DNA of 64,000 bases from Bacteroidaceae bacterium (GTDB lineage Bacteria > Bacteroidota > Bacteroidia > Bacteroidales > Bacteroidaceae): the NCBI GenBank assembly GCA_016302965.1, contig JAEDMP010000002.1, forward strand, positions 1 to 64,000, read 5' to 3'. Position 1 is the stretch's first letter. Each line of letters begins with the position of its first letter. A program made the translations under genes and the position numbers. Below are positions 25,593 to 34,686 of the stretch, in pieces. The notes below the pieces were generated by a model. The model saw only the letters and a program-made list of their open reading frames with translations, was not told the origin of the DNA and did not search any database.

Positions 25593-27455
25593 TTATTGGA
25601 AGGGGAGATACCACTGCGAAGGATCCGACAGATCCTTCTGCGGATTCTTGTAGGCCAGTTTCTTCTTCAGCCAAAGGCTACCGAAATTGCCTCCGTAGGT
25701 GCCGGCTGCATTCTTGTGGCGGGCCAGACGCATCAGGTCATAATAACGGGTACCTTCGAACGCAAGCTCCAGCGCATACTCATCACAGAGCAGGTCTTCC
25801 ACAGCATTGATGGTGTCGTTCATCGTGTAGGCTGCAGGATCCTTGGCCACGTCATAGGTCTGGCTGATGTAGGCCAGCTTGTTGCCTACTACAGGTTTCA
25901 TCTGATAGGACGAGAGGCCGGGCGTGTAGTTCTTGTTCTTGTACTCATAGTCAGAAGTCCAGCCACAACCGCGCTGGTGAATGCCATACGATGTTTCCTT
26001 CTGGAACTTGTCTGCCGTGGCTTCGGTAATCAGCGGATAAACCTCGGTAATCAGTTCTTTGCCCTTGGCGGTGATGTAGCCGCCAAACTCTTCAGAACCG
26101 TAATCGAGCACCGACTGGTTCAGTCCGTCCTTCAGGATGGCAAAGGCCAGGTCGGGATAACCCATTCGGTTCAGGGCTTCTGCCAGATGGAGCCATACGG
26201 TGGCGGAGCGGTAGAGGTAAACGGTTCCGTTGGCCACCTTCGAGATCCATACCTGGGTGGAGTCATCGCCGAAGTCTTTCTCATCCGCGATGTTGTAATA
26301 ACGCGTGTCGCAGATCTTGGCTGAACTCAAGCTGATGTTGTTGCCCGACTCATAGTAGTAGTAGGTGAGCGTATCGATGAGTTCGAGATAGGGGGCAGAG
26401 GGCTTCAGTTGCACCTGCTCAAACCGCGGAGTGGAACGGTTGTTGTACTTGGTCGTGCCGTAGAAATCGTAACCGTAAATCTTAGGCAGTACGCTGGTGA
26501 TGCCTTTCTGGCGGTTGACGGGCATCTGCACTTCCGTGATGTTCTCTCTATTGTTGACTTTATTCTTCTCGAGAATGAAAAGGGAGCCATAATCGCCATT
26601 ATACAATATGCTAATATTCATAGGTATACGGTCATACATCTCTTTGGGCAGGTTAAATAAATCGCCGCTACTATTGAGCAGAATACTGGATGCAGAACCC
26701 ACCTTGGCGAGATAGTTCACATAGTATTTCACGGCATTCGGATAGTCGTTGTTCTCGAGATAGAGGTCGCCGAGAATCACATCAACCGGGATATATAACC
26801 GTTGCGAATTGATCTTGATTTCCAATCCCCAGTTGGTCGAACCGATGTTGAAATCGCCATGGTTGGGACAAGGGGTTCCCGAATACTGGGCCAGGTCGGG
26901 AGCCAGTTCGTTCACGATTCCTGCCAGATCCTTCATGGGGAACTGGCTCGACTCTATCTGCGAGATGCTGGTGAGCGGTTCGGTGACAAAAGGCACCTCG
27001 CCATAGTTGCGTACCAGCTGCAGATAAGCCCAGGCGCGGATGGCCTTGATGGCTACATACTCATTTTTCACCACCTCGGTGCTACCCGTCAGCAGGGAGG
27101 TGTCCCGATGGGCAATGTAATAGTTGCAGTTGTTGATGACCCGATAGTACTGGTAGGCACTGTCATACTTGTTGGTCGTGCCGGCCGAGAACGAGGCCAG
27201 TTCCTGCAAGTTCTTGTCTGTCACGCCGGGCAACACCTCCACGAGGTCGCCGCGCATCTCGCCCTGAAGATAGTATTGGTCGGTTACGGCCTGAAGGGCC
27301 TGCAGCACACCGAATGCGTAATACATCGAGTCGGTCTTCTGGTTCATGTCAGGGTCGAACAGGTGCTGTGAGCTGTCGGTGTCGAGCATGTCTGAACAGC
27401 TGGAGACAGCGCCAAGACCCAGAAGGGCTGCTATTGCAAAAAAGATTTTTTTCAT
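25593..27455 (-). CDS. SusD/RagB family surface lipoprotein (second SusD)
   Basis: 620 residues. The signal peptide ends in lipobox VSSC (Cys20), followed by SDMLDTD, acidic residues typical of surface export. The body has SusD features: an N-terminal NYYIAHRD and AIRAWAYLQLVRNYGEVPFVTEP tetratricopeptide-like part, and the C-terminal LALEGTRYYDLMRLARH-type helix (here LAFEGTRYYDLMRLARH). SusD proteins cap the SusC channel and bind glycan. Last gene of the operon, 14 bases after SusC. The ligand cannot be read from the sequence. Confidence 0.93.
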   Translation of the reverse strand: MKKIFFAIAALLGLGAVSSCSDMLDTDSSQHLFDPDMNQKTDSMYYAFGVLQALQAVTDQYYLQGEMRGDLVEVLPGVTDKNLQELASFSAGTTNKYDSAYQYYRVINNCNYYIAHRDTSLLTGSTEVVKNEYVAIKAIRAWAYLQLVRNYGEVPFVTEPLTSISQIESSQFPMKDLAGIVNELAPDLAQYSGTPCPNHGDFNIGSTNWGLEIKINSQRLYIPVDVILGDLYLENNDYPNAVKYYVNYLAKVGSASSILLNSSGDLFNLPKEMYDRIPMNISILYNGDYGSLFILEKNKVNNRENITEVQMPVNRQKGITSVLPKIYGYDFYGTTKYNNRSTPRFEQVQLKPSAPYLELIDTLTYYYYESGNNISLSSAKICDTRYYNIADEKDFGDDSTQVWISKVANGTVYLYRSATVWLHLAEALNRMGYPDLAFAILKDGLNQSVLDYGSEEFGGYITAKGKELITEVYPLITEATADKFQKETSYGIHQRGCGWTSDYEYKNKNYTPGLSSYQMKPVVGNKLAYISQTYDVAKDPAAYTMNDTINAVEDLLCDEYALELAFEGTRYYDLMRLARHKNAAGTYGGNFGSLWLKKKLAYKNPQKDLSDPSQWYLPFQ

Positions 27456-27469
27456 ATTCGTTGTGATGA

Positions 27470-30400
27470 TTACAGGTTAATCTTTACACCAAAGGTGAAG
27501 GAGCGTCCCTGAGCCAGGGTGCCGCAGTCGATGCCTTGATAGTAAACACTGTTGCCGATGCTGAACTCGGGGTCGTTGCCCGTATACTTGGTCAGCGTCA
27601 GGAGATTCTGTGCTTCTGCCCAGATGGTGAGTCCCTGGAGCCAGGTCCATGAGCCGGGAACAGGCACACGGTAGGAGAGGTTCACCGTCTTCAGACGCAG
27701 GTAACTGCCGTCTTCTATCCAGCGGTCGCTGAAGCGGTTGTTGCCCATGGGGTCGCCGTAGGCCACGCGGGGCAGTTCGGTCTGCTGACCCTCATAACGC
27801 CAGTGGCTGGTCTCTGCCACCTGCTGGTTGTACAGCGTAGCACCGGAGTTGAGGATGGAGCGCTGATAGTTGTAGACATCGTTGCCGAGACTGTAGTTCA
27901 GACCCAGGCTGAGGGTGAAATCCTTCCAGTTGATGTTGGCGAAGATGTTTCCGTAGATGTCGGGGTTGGGGTCGCCGATGACGGTGCGGTCGTTCTCGTC
28001 AATCTTGCCGTTGTGGTCACGGTCAACGAAGTGAACGTCGCCTGCCTTGAAATACTGGCGTGCTCCGGCCTGGTCTTCAAAATAGAGGTAGGTGTCACGG
28101 GTGGCGGCATCGGCCTGGGCGGTGGCTGCTCTGGCAGCGGCATCGTTGGCAAATACGCCCTCGGTCTGATAGCCGTAGAACAGGCCCACGGGGTTGTTCA
28201 CAGCCGTCAGGATGGAGGCACCGTAAACCTCGGTCTCAAAGTTGCCGGCGGGGAGTTTTGTCACCTCGTTCTTGTAGTGGCCTACGGTGGCTCCTATCTC
28301 AATGCGCCAGTCCTTGGTCACTACGGGCTTGCCCGAGACAGCCACCTCGAAGCCCGTGTTGCGCAGTTCGCCACCGTTGCACCAGTAGTTGTTGATACCA
28401 GCCACAGGGTTGCTGAAGTTCTGCAGCGTCAGCAGGTCGGTGGTGTTGTGGATAAAGTAGTCGAACGCTACGGCGAGACGGTTGTTGAACAGGCGTGATT
28501 CCAGACCGATATTCCATTTGGTCGTGGTCTCCCATTTGATTTCGTCGTTGCCGATATTGGTCAGCTGCAGACCCGTCTTTTTGTCGTGGAACTTCACGGC
28601 GCTGAAACTGCTGCGGGCAGCATAGTTGCTGATGTCATCATTGCCGCTCATGTCAAAGCCGGCATTCACGCGGAGATAGTTGATGCCCGCATTGCGGGGG
28701 AACCATTTCTCGTTGGTCAGCACCCATCCCAACTGAACGCTGGGGAACACTGCCCATTTCACTCCGAACAGCCCCAGGCCGTCGGCATTCTCGCCGAAGC
28801 GGCTGTTGCTCTCGCAGAGCAGGGAGAGCGTGGCGAAGTAGCGGTTCATGTAGTTGTAGTTGGCTGAGCCATACCACTGGATGTTCTTCCACACATCGTT
28901 GATGCCCGATGTCTCGCCGCCGCTGGCGTTGAGCTGGGGATTCTTGTCGTCGGTCTGTGTGGTATAGTCCGTCAGCAGGTTGTTCGAGTCCAGCGCAAAA
29001 TAGTTGTAGCGGAAACCGGCTGTCACATCCAGCGCATGGGCACCGAAATTCTTGGCCCAGTTGGCGAAGCCACCCACTGCAAAGTTGCGCTCCTCGGCAA
29101 ACAGGGAGCCCACCTTGGCATACACCGTACCTAATCCTTCAACCTTGAAGGGAGGCACGCCCTCGTACGGACGGTAGTAACGCTGGGTGTTGCGGTTCAG
29201 CAGATAGTTCACCGATGCGCCCACCTTCAGTCCGTTCTTGAAATCGTAGGTAGGAGCCAGTCTCACCATGAAGTTGGTGTTCTGTACGATGTTCTTGTTG
29301 TCACCCTCACCGTTGGTGATGATGGCCATGGGGTTGGCCAACGAATATTTGGTTCCGTTGTCAATCTGGCTGAAGATATCATCGTAGGAACTCAGCAGGC
29401 TCGTAAATCCTCCCACGCGTTTGTTGTACTGGTAAGGCGACACGATGGGCGCCTTGATGGCGGCCAGGTTGGTCGGCGAGGTGATGGTGCTCTTGGTGAA
29501 ATCCGAAGAGAAACCGTCGTCGAAGAGGGCCGTGTTGGTACGTGAGATGGAGATGTCGAACTTCGTCATGAGGTTGCGGAACACCTCGATGTCGGTGTTG
29601 AAGCGCAGGTTCATGCGGTCGAAGCCCGTGTTCTTCACGGTTCCTTCGGCATCCATATACCCTACCGAAAGGTTGTACATACCCACGTCGTCACCACCCT
29701 GTACATTGATGCTGTAGTTCTGGGTCAGAGCGGTGCGATAGACATAGTCCTGCCAGTCGGTATTGTTGTGGTAGATGTTGTAATAATAACCATTGGGGTC
29801 GTCGTTGAGGAAACGGAAGGCGATGTTCCTGTCCTTCAGTTCTGGCATCGTGCCGAGCATCTCCGTGGCGTAGGTGCGATACTGAGAGGCGTTCATCATC
29901 GTCTGCGTCTGGGGCACCAGGCTGACGCCCACTGATATGTTGGCATCGATGCGCGTGGCCATGCTGCGGCCGCGCTTGGTATCAATCAGGATGACACCGT
30001 TTGCACCTCTCGAACCGTAGAGTGCTGTGGCATTCTTCAGCACGGTCACCTTCTCGATGTCGTCGGTAGAGATGTTGGCCAGCATGTTGTTGAAGTGGCC
30101 GAGGTGCAGGGAGCTCCGGGTGTACTGCATGTCGAGTTCCACACCGTCGAGGATAACCAGCGGTTGGGCATTGGAGTTGATGGAGTTGAGGCCGCGGATG
30201 AACATGGCGGCACCTCCTTCGGCTACACCTGAACGGAGGATGGCGTGTACATCAGCACCGAGTTTGTTGCCGATTTCCTGGTCGATGGTGGCTGCGGTCT
30301 GGGTGGAGGTAAACTCGCGCGATGCCGTGATGTCCGTTCCTTTGCCGTAGAGCGGCAGGAACTGGTCGCTGAGCATCTCGATGCCAATCGTCTGGGTCGA

Positions 30401-30706
30401 GTCGTAAGCCGCCACGGACACCTGCTGTGAGAGGAAGGCATCGGCATGAACGTAGAGGGCGGTGATGTGGGTAGGCACCTTGATGGTGAACGTACCGTTT
30501 GCCTCGGTCATGGCCGTATAACGCACGTTGCCCAATGCCTGCAGTTGGATACCTGCCAATGGGGCTTTCGAAACGTGGTCGACCACCTTGCCCTTGAGAG
30601 TTTTCAACTGCGCCATGCCGGGCAGTGCAGCAGTGAGGGCTATTGCGCTGAAGGCCAGTCTGAGACCGGACATGCGCATATCATGGATGGTGAATAGGGT
30701 TTTCAT
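27470..30706 (-). CDS. SusC/RagA family TonB-linked outer-membrane transporter (second SusC)
   Basis: 1078 residues. Signal peptide, then a carboxypeptidase-D-like regulatory domain (about 35-110, LKGKVVDHVSKAPLAGIQLQA), a plug domain with FIRGLNSINSNAQPLVILDGVE and VLKNATALYGSRGANGVILIDTKRG, and a beta-barrel ending SFTFGVKINL with a terminal aromatic-hydrophobic pattern. The family TonB-dependent import works with the SusD that follows. The ATG overlaps the stop of the preceding FAS1 gene (ATGA), so the three are translationally linked. Only about 15% longer motifs are shared with the other SusC by eye, so the two are not a recent duplication. Confidence 0.93.
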   Translation of the reverse strand: MKTLFTIHDMRMSGLRLAFSAIALTAALPGMAQLKTLKGKVVDHVSKAPLAGIQLQALGNVRYTAMTEANGTFTIKVPTHITALYVHADAFLSQQVSVAAYDSTQTIGIEMLSDQFLPLYGKGTDITASREFTSTQTAATIDQEIGNKLGADVHAILRSGVAEGGAAMFIRGLNSINSNAQPLVILDGVELDMQYTRSSLHLGHFNNMLANISTDDIEKVTVLKNATALYGSRGANGVILIDTKRGRSMATRIDANISVGVSLVPQTQTMMNASQYRTYATEMLGTMPELKDRNIAFRFLNDDPNGYYYNIYHNNTDWQDYVYRTALTQNYSINVQGGDDVGMYNLSVGYMDAEGTVKNTGFDRMNLRFNTDIEVFRNLMTKFDISISRTNTALFDDGFSSDFTKSTITSPTNLAAIKAPIVSPYQYNKRVGGFTSLLSSYDDIFSQIDNGTKYSLANPMAIITNGEGDNKNIVQNTNFMVRLAPTYDFKNGLKVGASVNYLLNRNTQRYYRPYEGVPPFKVEGLGTVYAKVGSLFAEERNFAVGGFANWAKNFGAHALDVTAGFRYNYFALDSNNLLTDYTTQTDDKNPQLNASGGETSGINDVWKNIQWYGSANYNYMNRYFATLSLLCESNSRFGENADGLGLFGVKWAVFPSVQLGWVLTNEKWFPRNAGINYLRVNAGFDMSGNDDISNYAARSSFSAVKFHDKKTGLQLTNIGNDEIKWETTTKWNIGLESRLFNNRLAVAFDYFIHNTTDLLTLQNFSNPVAGINNYWCNGGELRNTGFEVAVSGKPVVTKDWRIEIGATVGHYKNEVTKLPAGNFETEVYGASILTAVNNPVGLFYGYQTEGVFANDAAARAATAQADAATRDTYLYFEDQAGARQYFKAGDVHFVDRDHNGKIDENDRTVIGDPNPDIYGNIFANINWKDFTLSLGLNYSLGNDVYNYQRSILNSGATLYNQQVAETSHWRYEGQQTELPRVAYGDPMGNNRFSDRWIEDGSYLRLKTVNLSYRVPVPGSWTWLQGLTIWAEAQNLLTLTKYTGNDPEFSIGNSVYYQGIDCGTLAQGRSFTFGVKINL

Positions 30707-32490
30707 CTTGATTCAGCGTTTGATTTAGTAATTTCGGTCGGTATCAGCAGGATGCCGGCAATACGCAAGTCGCGTGAGTAGAGCTGTGAGTAGAAGTCTT
30801 TGTTGGCCGTGTCGAATTTGGGCGCAATAATCTTCAGGTTAGGATAGCAGTTGCTCAGCCCTACGTAGCTCACGGGGAAGGTGAAGTCGCCGAGATAGAC
30901 GGCATCCACCTTGGTGATATCGTTCTTGAAGGCCCATTCATCCATCTTGTCGGCAGCCGTCTTCGGACCTGTCGATGAGCCCTCAGGTTTCGTGGGGTGG
31001 AAGTAATGTTCTGCCATCTTCTTTGTGCTGGGATTGTAATAGCGCAGGGAGGCGTTGAAGAGCGTCTGCTTCATCTCGGCGTCGGGGTCATAACTGCTGT
31101 AGTCGGCATCGGCACAAGGGGGAACCATGATGCAGTAGATGCTGTAAGACGAGGACATGATGTCGCCGCTGAGGTTATAGAAGGCGGTCTCGTCGCCCAC
31201 CAACTTCGCCTTGATCCACTGGAAGCTCAGGTCATAACTCCAATAGATGTTGTCGGGATAACCTGGGATATTCAGCATGCCCACACCCTCATTGAAAGTC
31301 GAGATGGTGATGTTCTTCGGCTCCGTGGCGTTCTTGTAGGCACCCATACGCATGGTGACCAGGCAGGGTTTATAGGTCTCCCAGGGCTTGAATGCCAGAG
31401 AGTCAACCAAGAACCCCGTTCCGTTGCTCATCTGGATGGCTGCGCCTGTCTGCTGGCTCAGCAGTTCGGCCGGATTGGAGAATTTGTAGCGGTTTGTCGA
31501 CATCAGCGTGTCGCCTGTTGTTCCCTCGCTCAGCCAGGTGTTGTAGAGGTTGTTGTTGCTGAACACCAGGGTGGATGCGATGGCCTTGCGTGTGAGCGAG
31601 TCAGAGAGGTAAGAGGCGTTCACCTCATCTTTCAGGCTGTCCTGTTTCTGCGTGGTATTGTTCATGTAGTAACGTTCGCCGAGGATGGTGCCATTGCCAT
31701 AGTTGAAGTTACTCTTGACGGTGGCATAGCTCTTCTCCCAGGCTTCGTTGGTGGGCAGGAGCATGGTGTAGGTACTGTCCTCGTTGTCCAGGTTGCATCT
31801 GATGCCGTCCAGGAATGCGTTGGAAATGATCATCACCGAGTCTTCGTAGGTCTGGATACCATCCACGATGGGACCGGCCACACTGTTCTGCTCGTCCAGT
31901 TCCTGCATTTCATATCTCATCACATAGTTGGACAGGGAGTCCGTCTCCTTGTTGGCAGTGAGATATTCGTAGAAGTTATAGCGGTAGACAGCCTCTCCCG
32001 ACAACTGGTGTATCACACCGTTGAGGGCGGCCAGATTGCTCTTCGCGATGGTCTGTCCGCCGAACGAGGAGGCGTTGTCATCCGCCGTTCCCTTGAAGAC
32101 GTATGATTTCTCGTTGAGCGTGATGATGCGCTTGTCCACGGGCGATGAGATATAGTGGTTGTAGTCTGCGATGTGGTTCTCCACAAACTGGAAGCGCAGG
32201 GTGGCACTGTCGGCATTCTGCCATTTGGCCAGGTCAATATGGTTGTTGAGCGGAGCCCATACCGTATAGAAACGGGAGGAAGAGAGCTCCTTGTCATAGC
32301 CGCTCTTTTTCACCAGGGCGGCAAACTCCGATAACTCAGGGGTTGAGTTGATGTTCTCCCAAAGTGTCTGGGCTGCCGTAGGCGACTGCTCGGCAGGTGC
32401 TTCGTTGTAGTCATCAAAATCGGAGCAGGATGAGGCAGTGAGCATGCCCGCTGCCATCATCGTTATTCCTATATATTGAATATGTTTCAT
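30703..32490 (-). CDS. Fasciclin (FAS1) domain surface lipoprotein, 595 residues
   Basis: Signal peptide with lipobox ASSC (Cys22) followed by SDFDD, an export-like acidic run. The segment after it (about 40-200) has FAS1 features: LSEFAALVKKSGYDKELSSS, YTVWAPLNNHIDL, and a closing NGVIHQLSGE. A second FAS1-like unit runs from about 205 to 375 (YTMLLPTNEAWEKSY, GTGFLVDSLAF). The C-terminal 210 residues are a beta-rich domain I cannot name. FAS1 modules mediate adhesion in eukaryotes and some bacteria. It lies 21 bases after another FAS1 gene and overlaps SusC. Confidence 0.85.
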   Translation of the reverse strand: MKHIQYIGITMMAAGMLTASSCSDFDDYNEAPAEQSPTAAQTLWENINSTPELSEFAALVKKSGYDKELSSSRFYTVWAPLNNHIDLAKWQNADSATLRFQFVENHIADYNHYISSPVDKRIITLNEKSYVFKGTADDNASSFGGQTIAKSNLAALNGVIHQLSGEAVYRYNFYEYLTANKETDSLSNYVMRYEMQELDEQNSVAGPIVDGIQTYEDSVMIISNAFLDGIRCNLDNEDSTYTMLLPTNEAWEKSYATVKSNFNYGNGTILGERYYMNNTTQKQDSLKDEVNASYLSDSLTRKAIASTLVFSNNNLYNTWLSEGTTGDTLMSTNRYKFSNPAELLSQQTGAAIQMSNGTGFLVDSLAFKPWETYKPCLVTMRMGAYKNATEPKNITISTFNEGVGMLNIPGYPDNIYWSYDLSFQWIKAKLVGDETAFYNLSGDIMSSSYSIYCIMVPPCADADYSSYDPDAEMKQTLFNASLRYYNPSTKKMAEHYFHPTKPEGSSTGPKTAADKMDEWAFKNDITKVDAVYLGDFTFPVSYVGLSNCYPNLKIIAPKFDTANKDFYSQLYSRDLRIAGILLIPTEITKSNAESR

Positions 32491-32511
32491 AATTTCTGCT
32501 TGGATGAGGGT

Positions 32512-34647
32512 TTAATACCAGTCTTCTGAATAGGTGTCGTTGTTGATGATGCTGGTGGGTACCAACTCGATGAAGTCGAGCTGCCACTTCAGGTCTTTGT
32601 CGTCAATCACACTCTTGAGACGGAACCAGTGTTCGTCGCTCTGGCGGTAATGGTCGATGCCCAGCAGCAGGCGAAGCGTGGTCAGCGTGGGAGCCTCACC
32701 ACGGCAGTTCACGCCCTCTGCATCACCGCTGGTCACGTTGGTTCCGCCGAAGAACATGTACGGGCCACGCATGTAGCCACGGTTGCGCATGGCTTGGTCG
32801 GAAGCGATACCCATGTCCTCCTCCTCGTAGAACTTGGTCCATCCGATGAGGGGGTCGTCGGCCTGGATGCGGGCATCGAGAGGGATGCCCAGGGCAACCA
32901 TCGAGTTCTTGGCGCTGCTCTTACCCATATAGAACTGCATCATGCCTGCATGGTCCATGGGGGTGTAGAAAAGGCGCAGCTCGTAGTCGCCTGTGGGAAC
33001 TGGCGGAATGCGGATGGCCAGGTCATAGTTGCCCCAGCCCTGGAAGGCGTCGGCCTGGTAGGCACGATACCATCCCTTCACATTGTAGCGGAGAACGGTC
33101 TCGCTGCTGTAGCAGACCACGTTGTCGAAGAAGTTGAGGGGGAAGGCGAGACGTGCACCATGCCCGCCGCCGTTGATACCGCTGGCCTCGTTTACCGACA
33201 GATAGCGGAAACCGTTGTTCACCAACTCGGGCAGGAAGGTGGAAGAGTCGAAGCGCAGACGCTCTTTCAGTACACCGTTGGGCACCTTGCTGTCATAGAC
33301 GAGCATGCCTTTCAGCGGAATGATGTAACCGTTGCGGGTGTTCGACTTGTCCTTGATGCTCTCGTCGGGGTTCTCCACCTCTACACCCTCAAACTGTACG
33401 GGGTGCATCGCATCCGAACCATAGGTGCCCACCTCGTCGGTCAGCGTGTTGTTCTGAACCCATCGGTTGATATAGATTCTCGAACCCCTCTTGTTGCGGG
33501 GATTCCAGATTTTCATCAGTGTGCTGGGAAGCATGGTCTCGTAGTAGTCATAGGGCTCGCCACCGTTGCAGTAGTTCCACAGCAGACCGGCGGGAGGATT
33601 GCTGTTGCCGCTGCCCGGCTTCAGGAATACCAGCTGGTTGTAGGGCATACCGCAGTAGAGGATGTGATAGGCCACGAACATGTTCACCACATTGAAACGG
33701 TTGGTGTAGTCGGTTCCTGTACTGATGTTGATTCCCTTCTCGGCGGCGTAGTCATACCAGGAGGTGGCATCTCCATACGTCTTCTTGCAGTAGTCCACCA
33801 GGTCGTCGAACGACTTGATGCCGTTGGCGTTCATCACGGCGTCGCTTTCTGCAAACACGGTGAACTTCACGTCACAGGTCTTGGGCCAATAGCATTCGGC
33901 GTTGTTGGCTGTCACGTCCGTTGCATCCGACAACTCATACTGGATGGGCTTGCCATATTCGTCTACTTTCTGAACGACACTGATGGAGTCATCCAGACCT
34001 GTCAGACGAAGGGCTTCCGCAAAGATGGAGAATCCTTCGAGATCGGCAAAGACATCACTGATTTTGCTGTTGTTGCGGGGTACCACCTTGTCCAGACGGT
34101 AGAGGATACCATTGCTGGCCTCCACCTCACCCGTCACGTCGTTGCTGCCAATGATCCGGGCTTGGCTGTTGAGCAGGATCAGACCCTCCTCATCTACACT
34201 GCTGGTCATGGCGCGCCGCAGCATGGTGGTGATGGTCTTGCCGTTACCGCCCAGGTCGCTCAGCGGCTGCGGCGTTGAGGCCAGGTGGTAGAGGGCGATG
34301 TCGTTGCACAGACTGTCGGAAAGTCCCTCAAGCGAGTTCTCCGTCATGGAGTTGTGATTGTCAACGGTCTTGTCGTTATACAGGCTGTCGATATAGGCGG
34401 CTACTGCCTCGTTATTGGGGGCGAAGCAGGTATATTGGCCGTATGACTTCATCATGCGGTCCATGCCGCTACGCTGCAGGATATAATTGAAGGAGGTCAA
34501 TGAGCTGTCGTTGTCAATCATCGACCCGATGGTCTCCTGCGTCTCTGTGAAACGGCTCGACTCATCCGGCTCCGGATTACAGGCAGCCATCATGGCTGCT
34601 GCAAGGGCCAAACCGCTTACGAATGATTTATTTTTGATGATATTCAT
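32512..34647 (-). CDS. Fasciclin (FAS1) domain surface lipoprotein, 711 residues
   Basis: Signal peptide with lipobox MAAC (Cys23) followed by NPEPDESS. FAS1 unit 1 is about 40-200 (LTSFNYILQRSGMDRMM, YTCFAPNNEAVAAYIDSL, NGILYRLDKVV). Unit 2 is about 205-450 (FSIFAEALRLTGL, FTVFAESDAVM), enlarged by an insertion. The C-terminal 200 residues (from about 510) look like a jelly-roll, with GWYRAYQADAFQGWGNYDLAIRIPPVPTGDYELRLFY, and may bind ligand. It follows SusD after 39 bases in the same operon. Its function is unknown; the surface location is inferred from the lipobox. Confidence 0.85.
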   Translation of the reverse strand: MNIIKNKSFVSGLALAAAMMAACNPEPDESSRFTETQETIGSMIDNDSSLTSFNYILQRSGMDRMMKSYGQYTCFAPNNEAVAAYIDSLYNDKTVDNHNSMTENSLEGLSDSLCNDIALYHLASTPQPLSDLGGNGKTITTMLRRAMTSSVDEEGLILLNSQARIIGSNDVTGEVEASNGILYRLDKVVPRNNSKISDVFADLEGFSIFAEALRLTGLDDSISVVQKVDEYGKPIQYELSDATDVTANNAECYWPKTCDVKFTVFAESDAVMNANGIKSFDDLVDYCKKTYGDATSWYDYAAEKGINISTGTDYTNRFNVVNMFVAYHILYCGMPYNQLVFLKPGSGNSNPPAGLLWNYCNGGEPYDYYETMLPSTLMKIWNPRNKRGSRIYINRWVQNNTLTDEVGTYGSDAMHPVQFEGVEVENPDESIKDKSNTRNGYIIPLKGMLVYDSKVPNGVLKERLRFDSSTFLPELVNNGFRYLSVNEASGINGGGHGARLAFPLNFFDNVVCYSSETVLRYNVKGWYRAYQADAFQGWGNYDLAIRIPPVPTGDYELRLFYTPMDHAGMMQFYMGKSSAKNSMVALGIPLDARIQADDPLIGWTKFYEEEDMGIASDQAMRNRGYMRGPYMFFGGTNVTSGDAEGVNCRGEAPTLTTLRLLLGIDHYRQSDEHWFRLKSVIDDKDLKWQLDFIELVPTSIINNDTYSEDWY

Positions 34648-34686
34648 AGTTGGGATTTCAAAGAGATTACTTTTCTGGTACAGGTA

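Noticed and set aside
32629..34278. 549-residue ORF antisense to a FAS1 gene
   Set aside because: Shadow of a real gene in a continuous operon. The product has no recognisable composition or motif.
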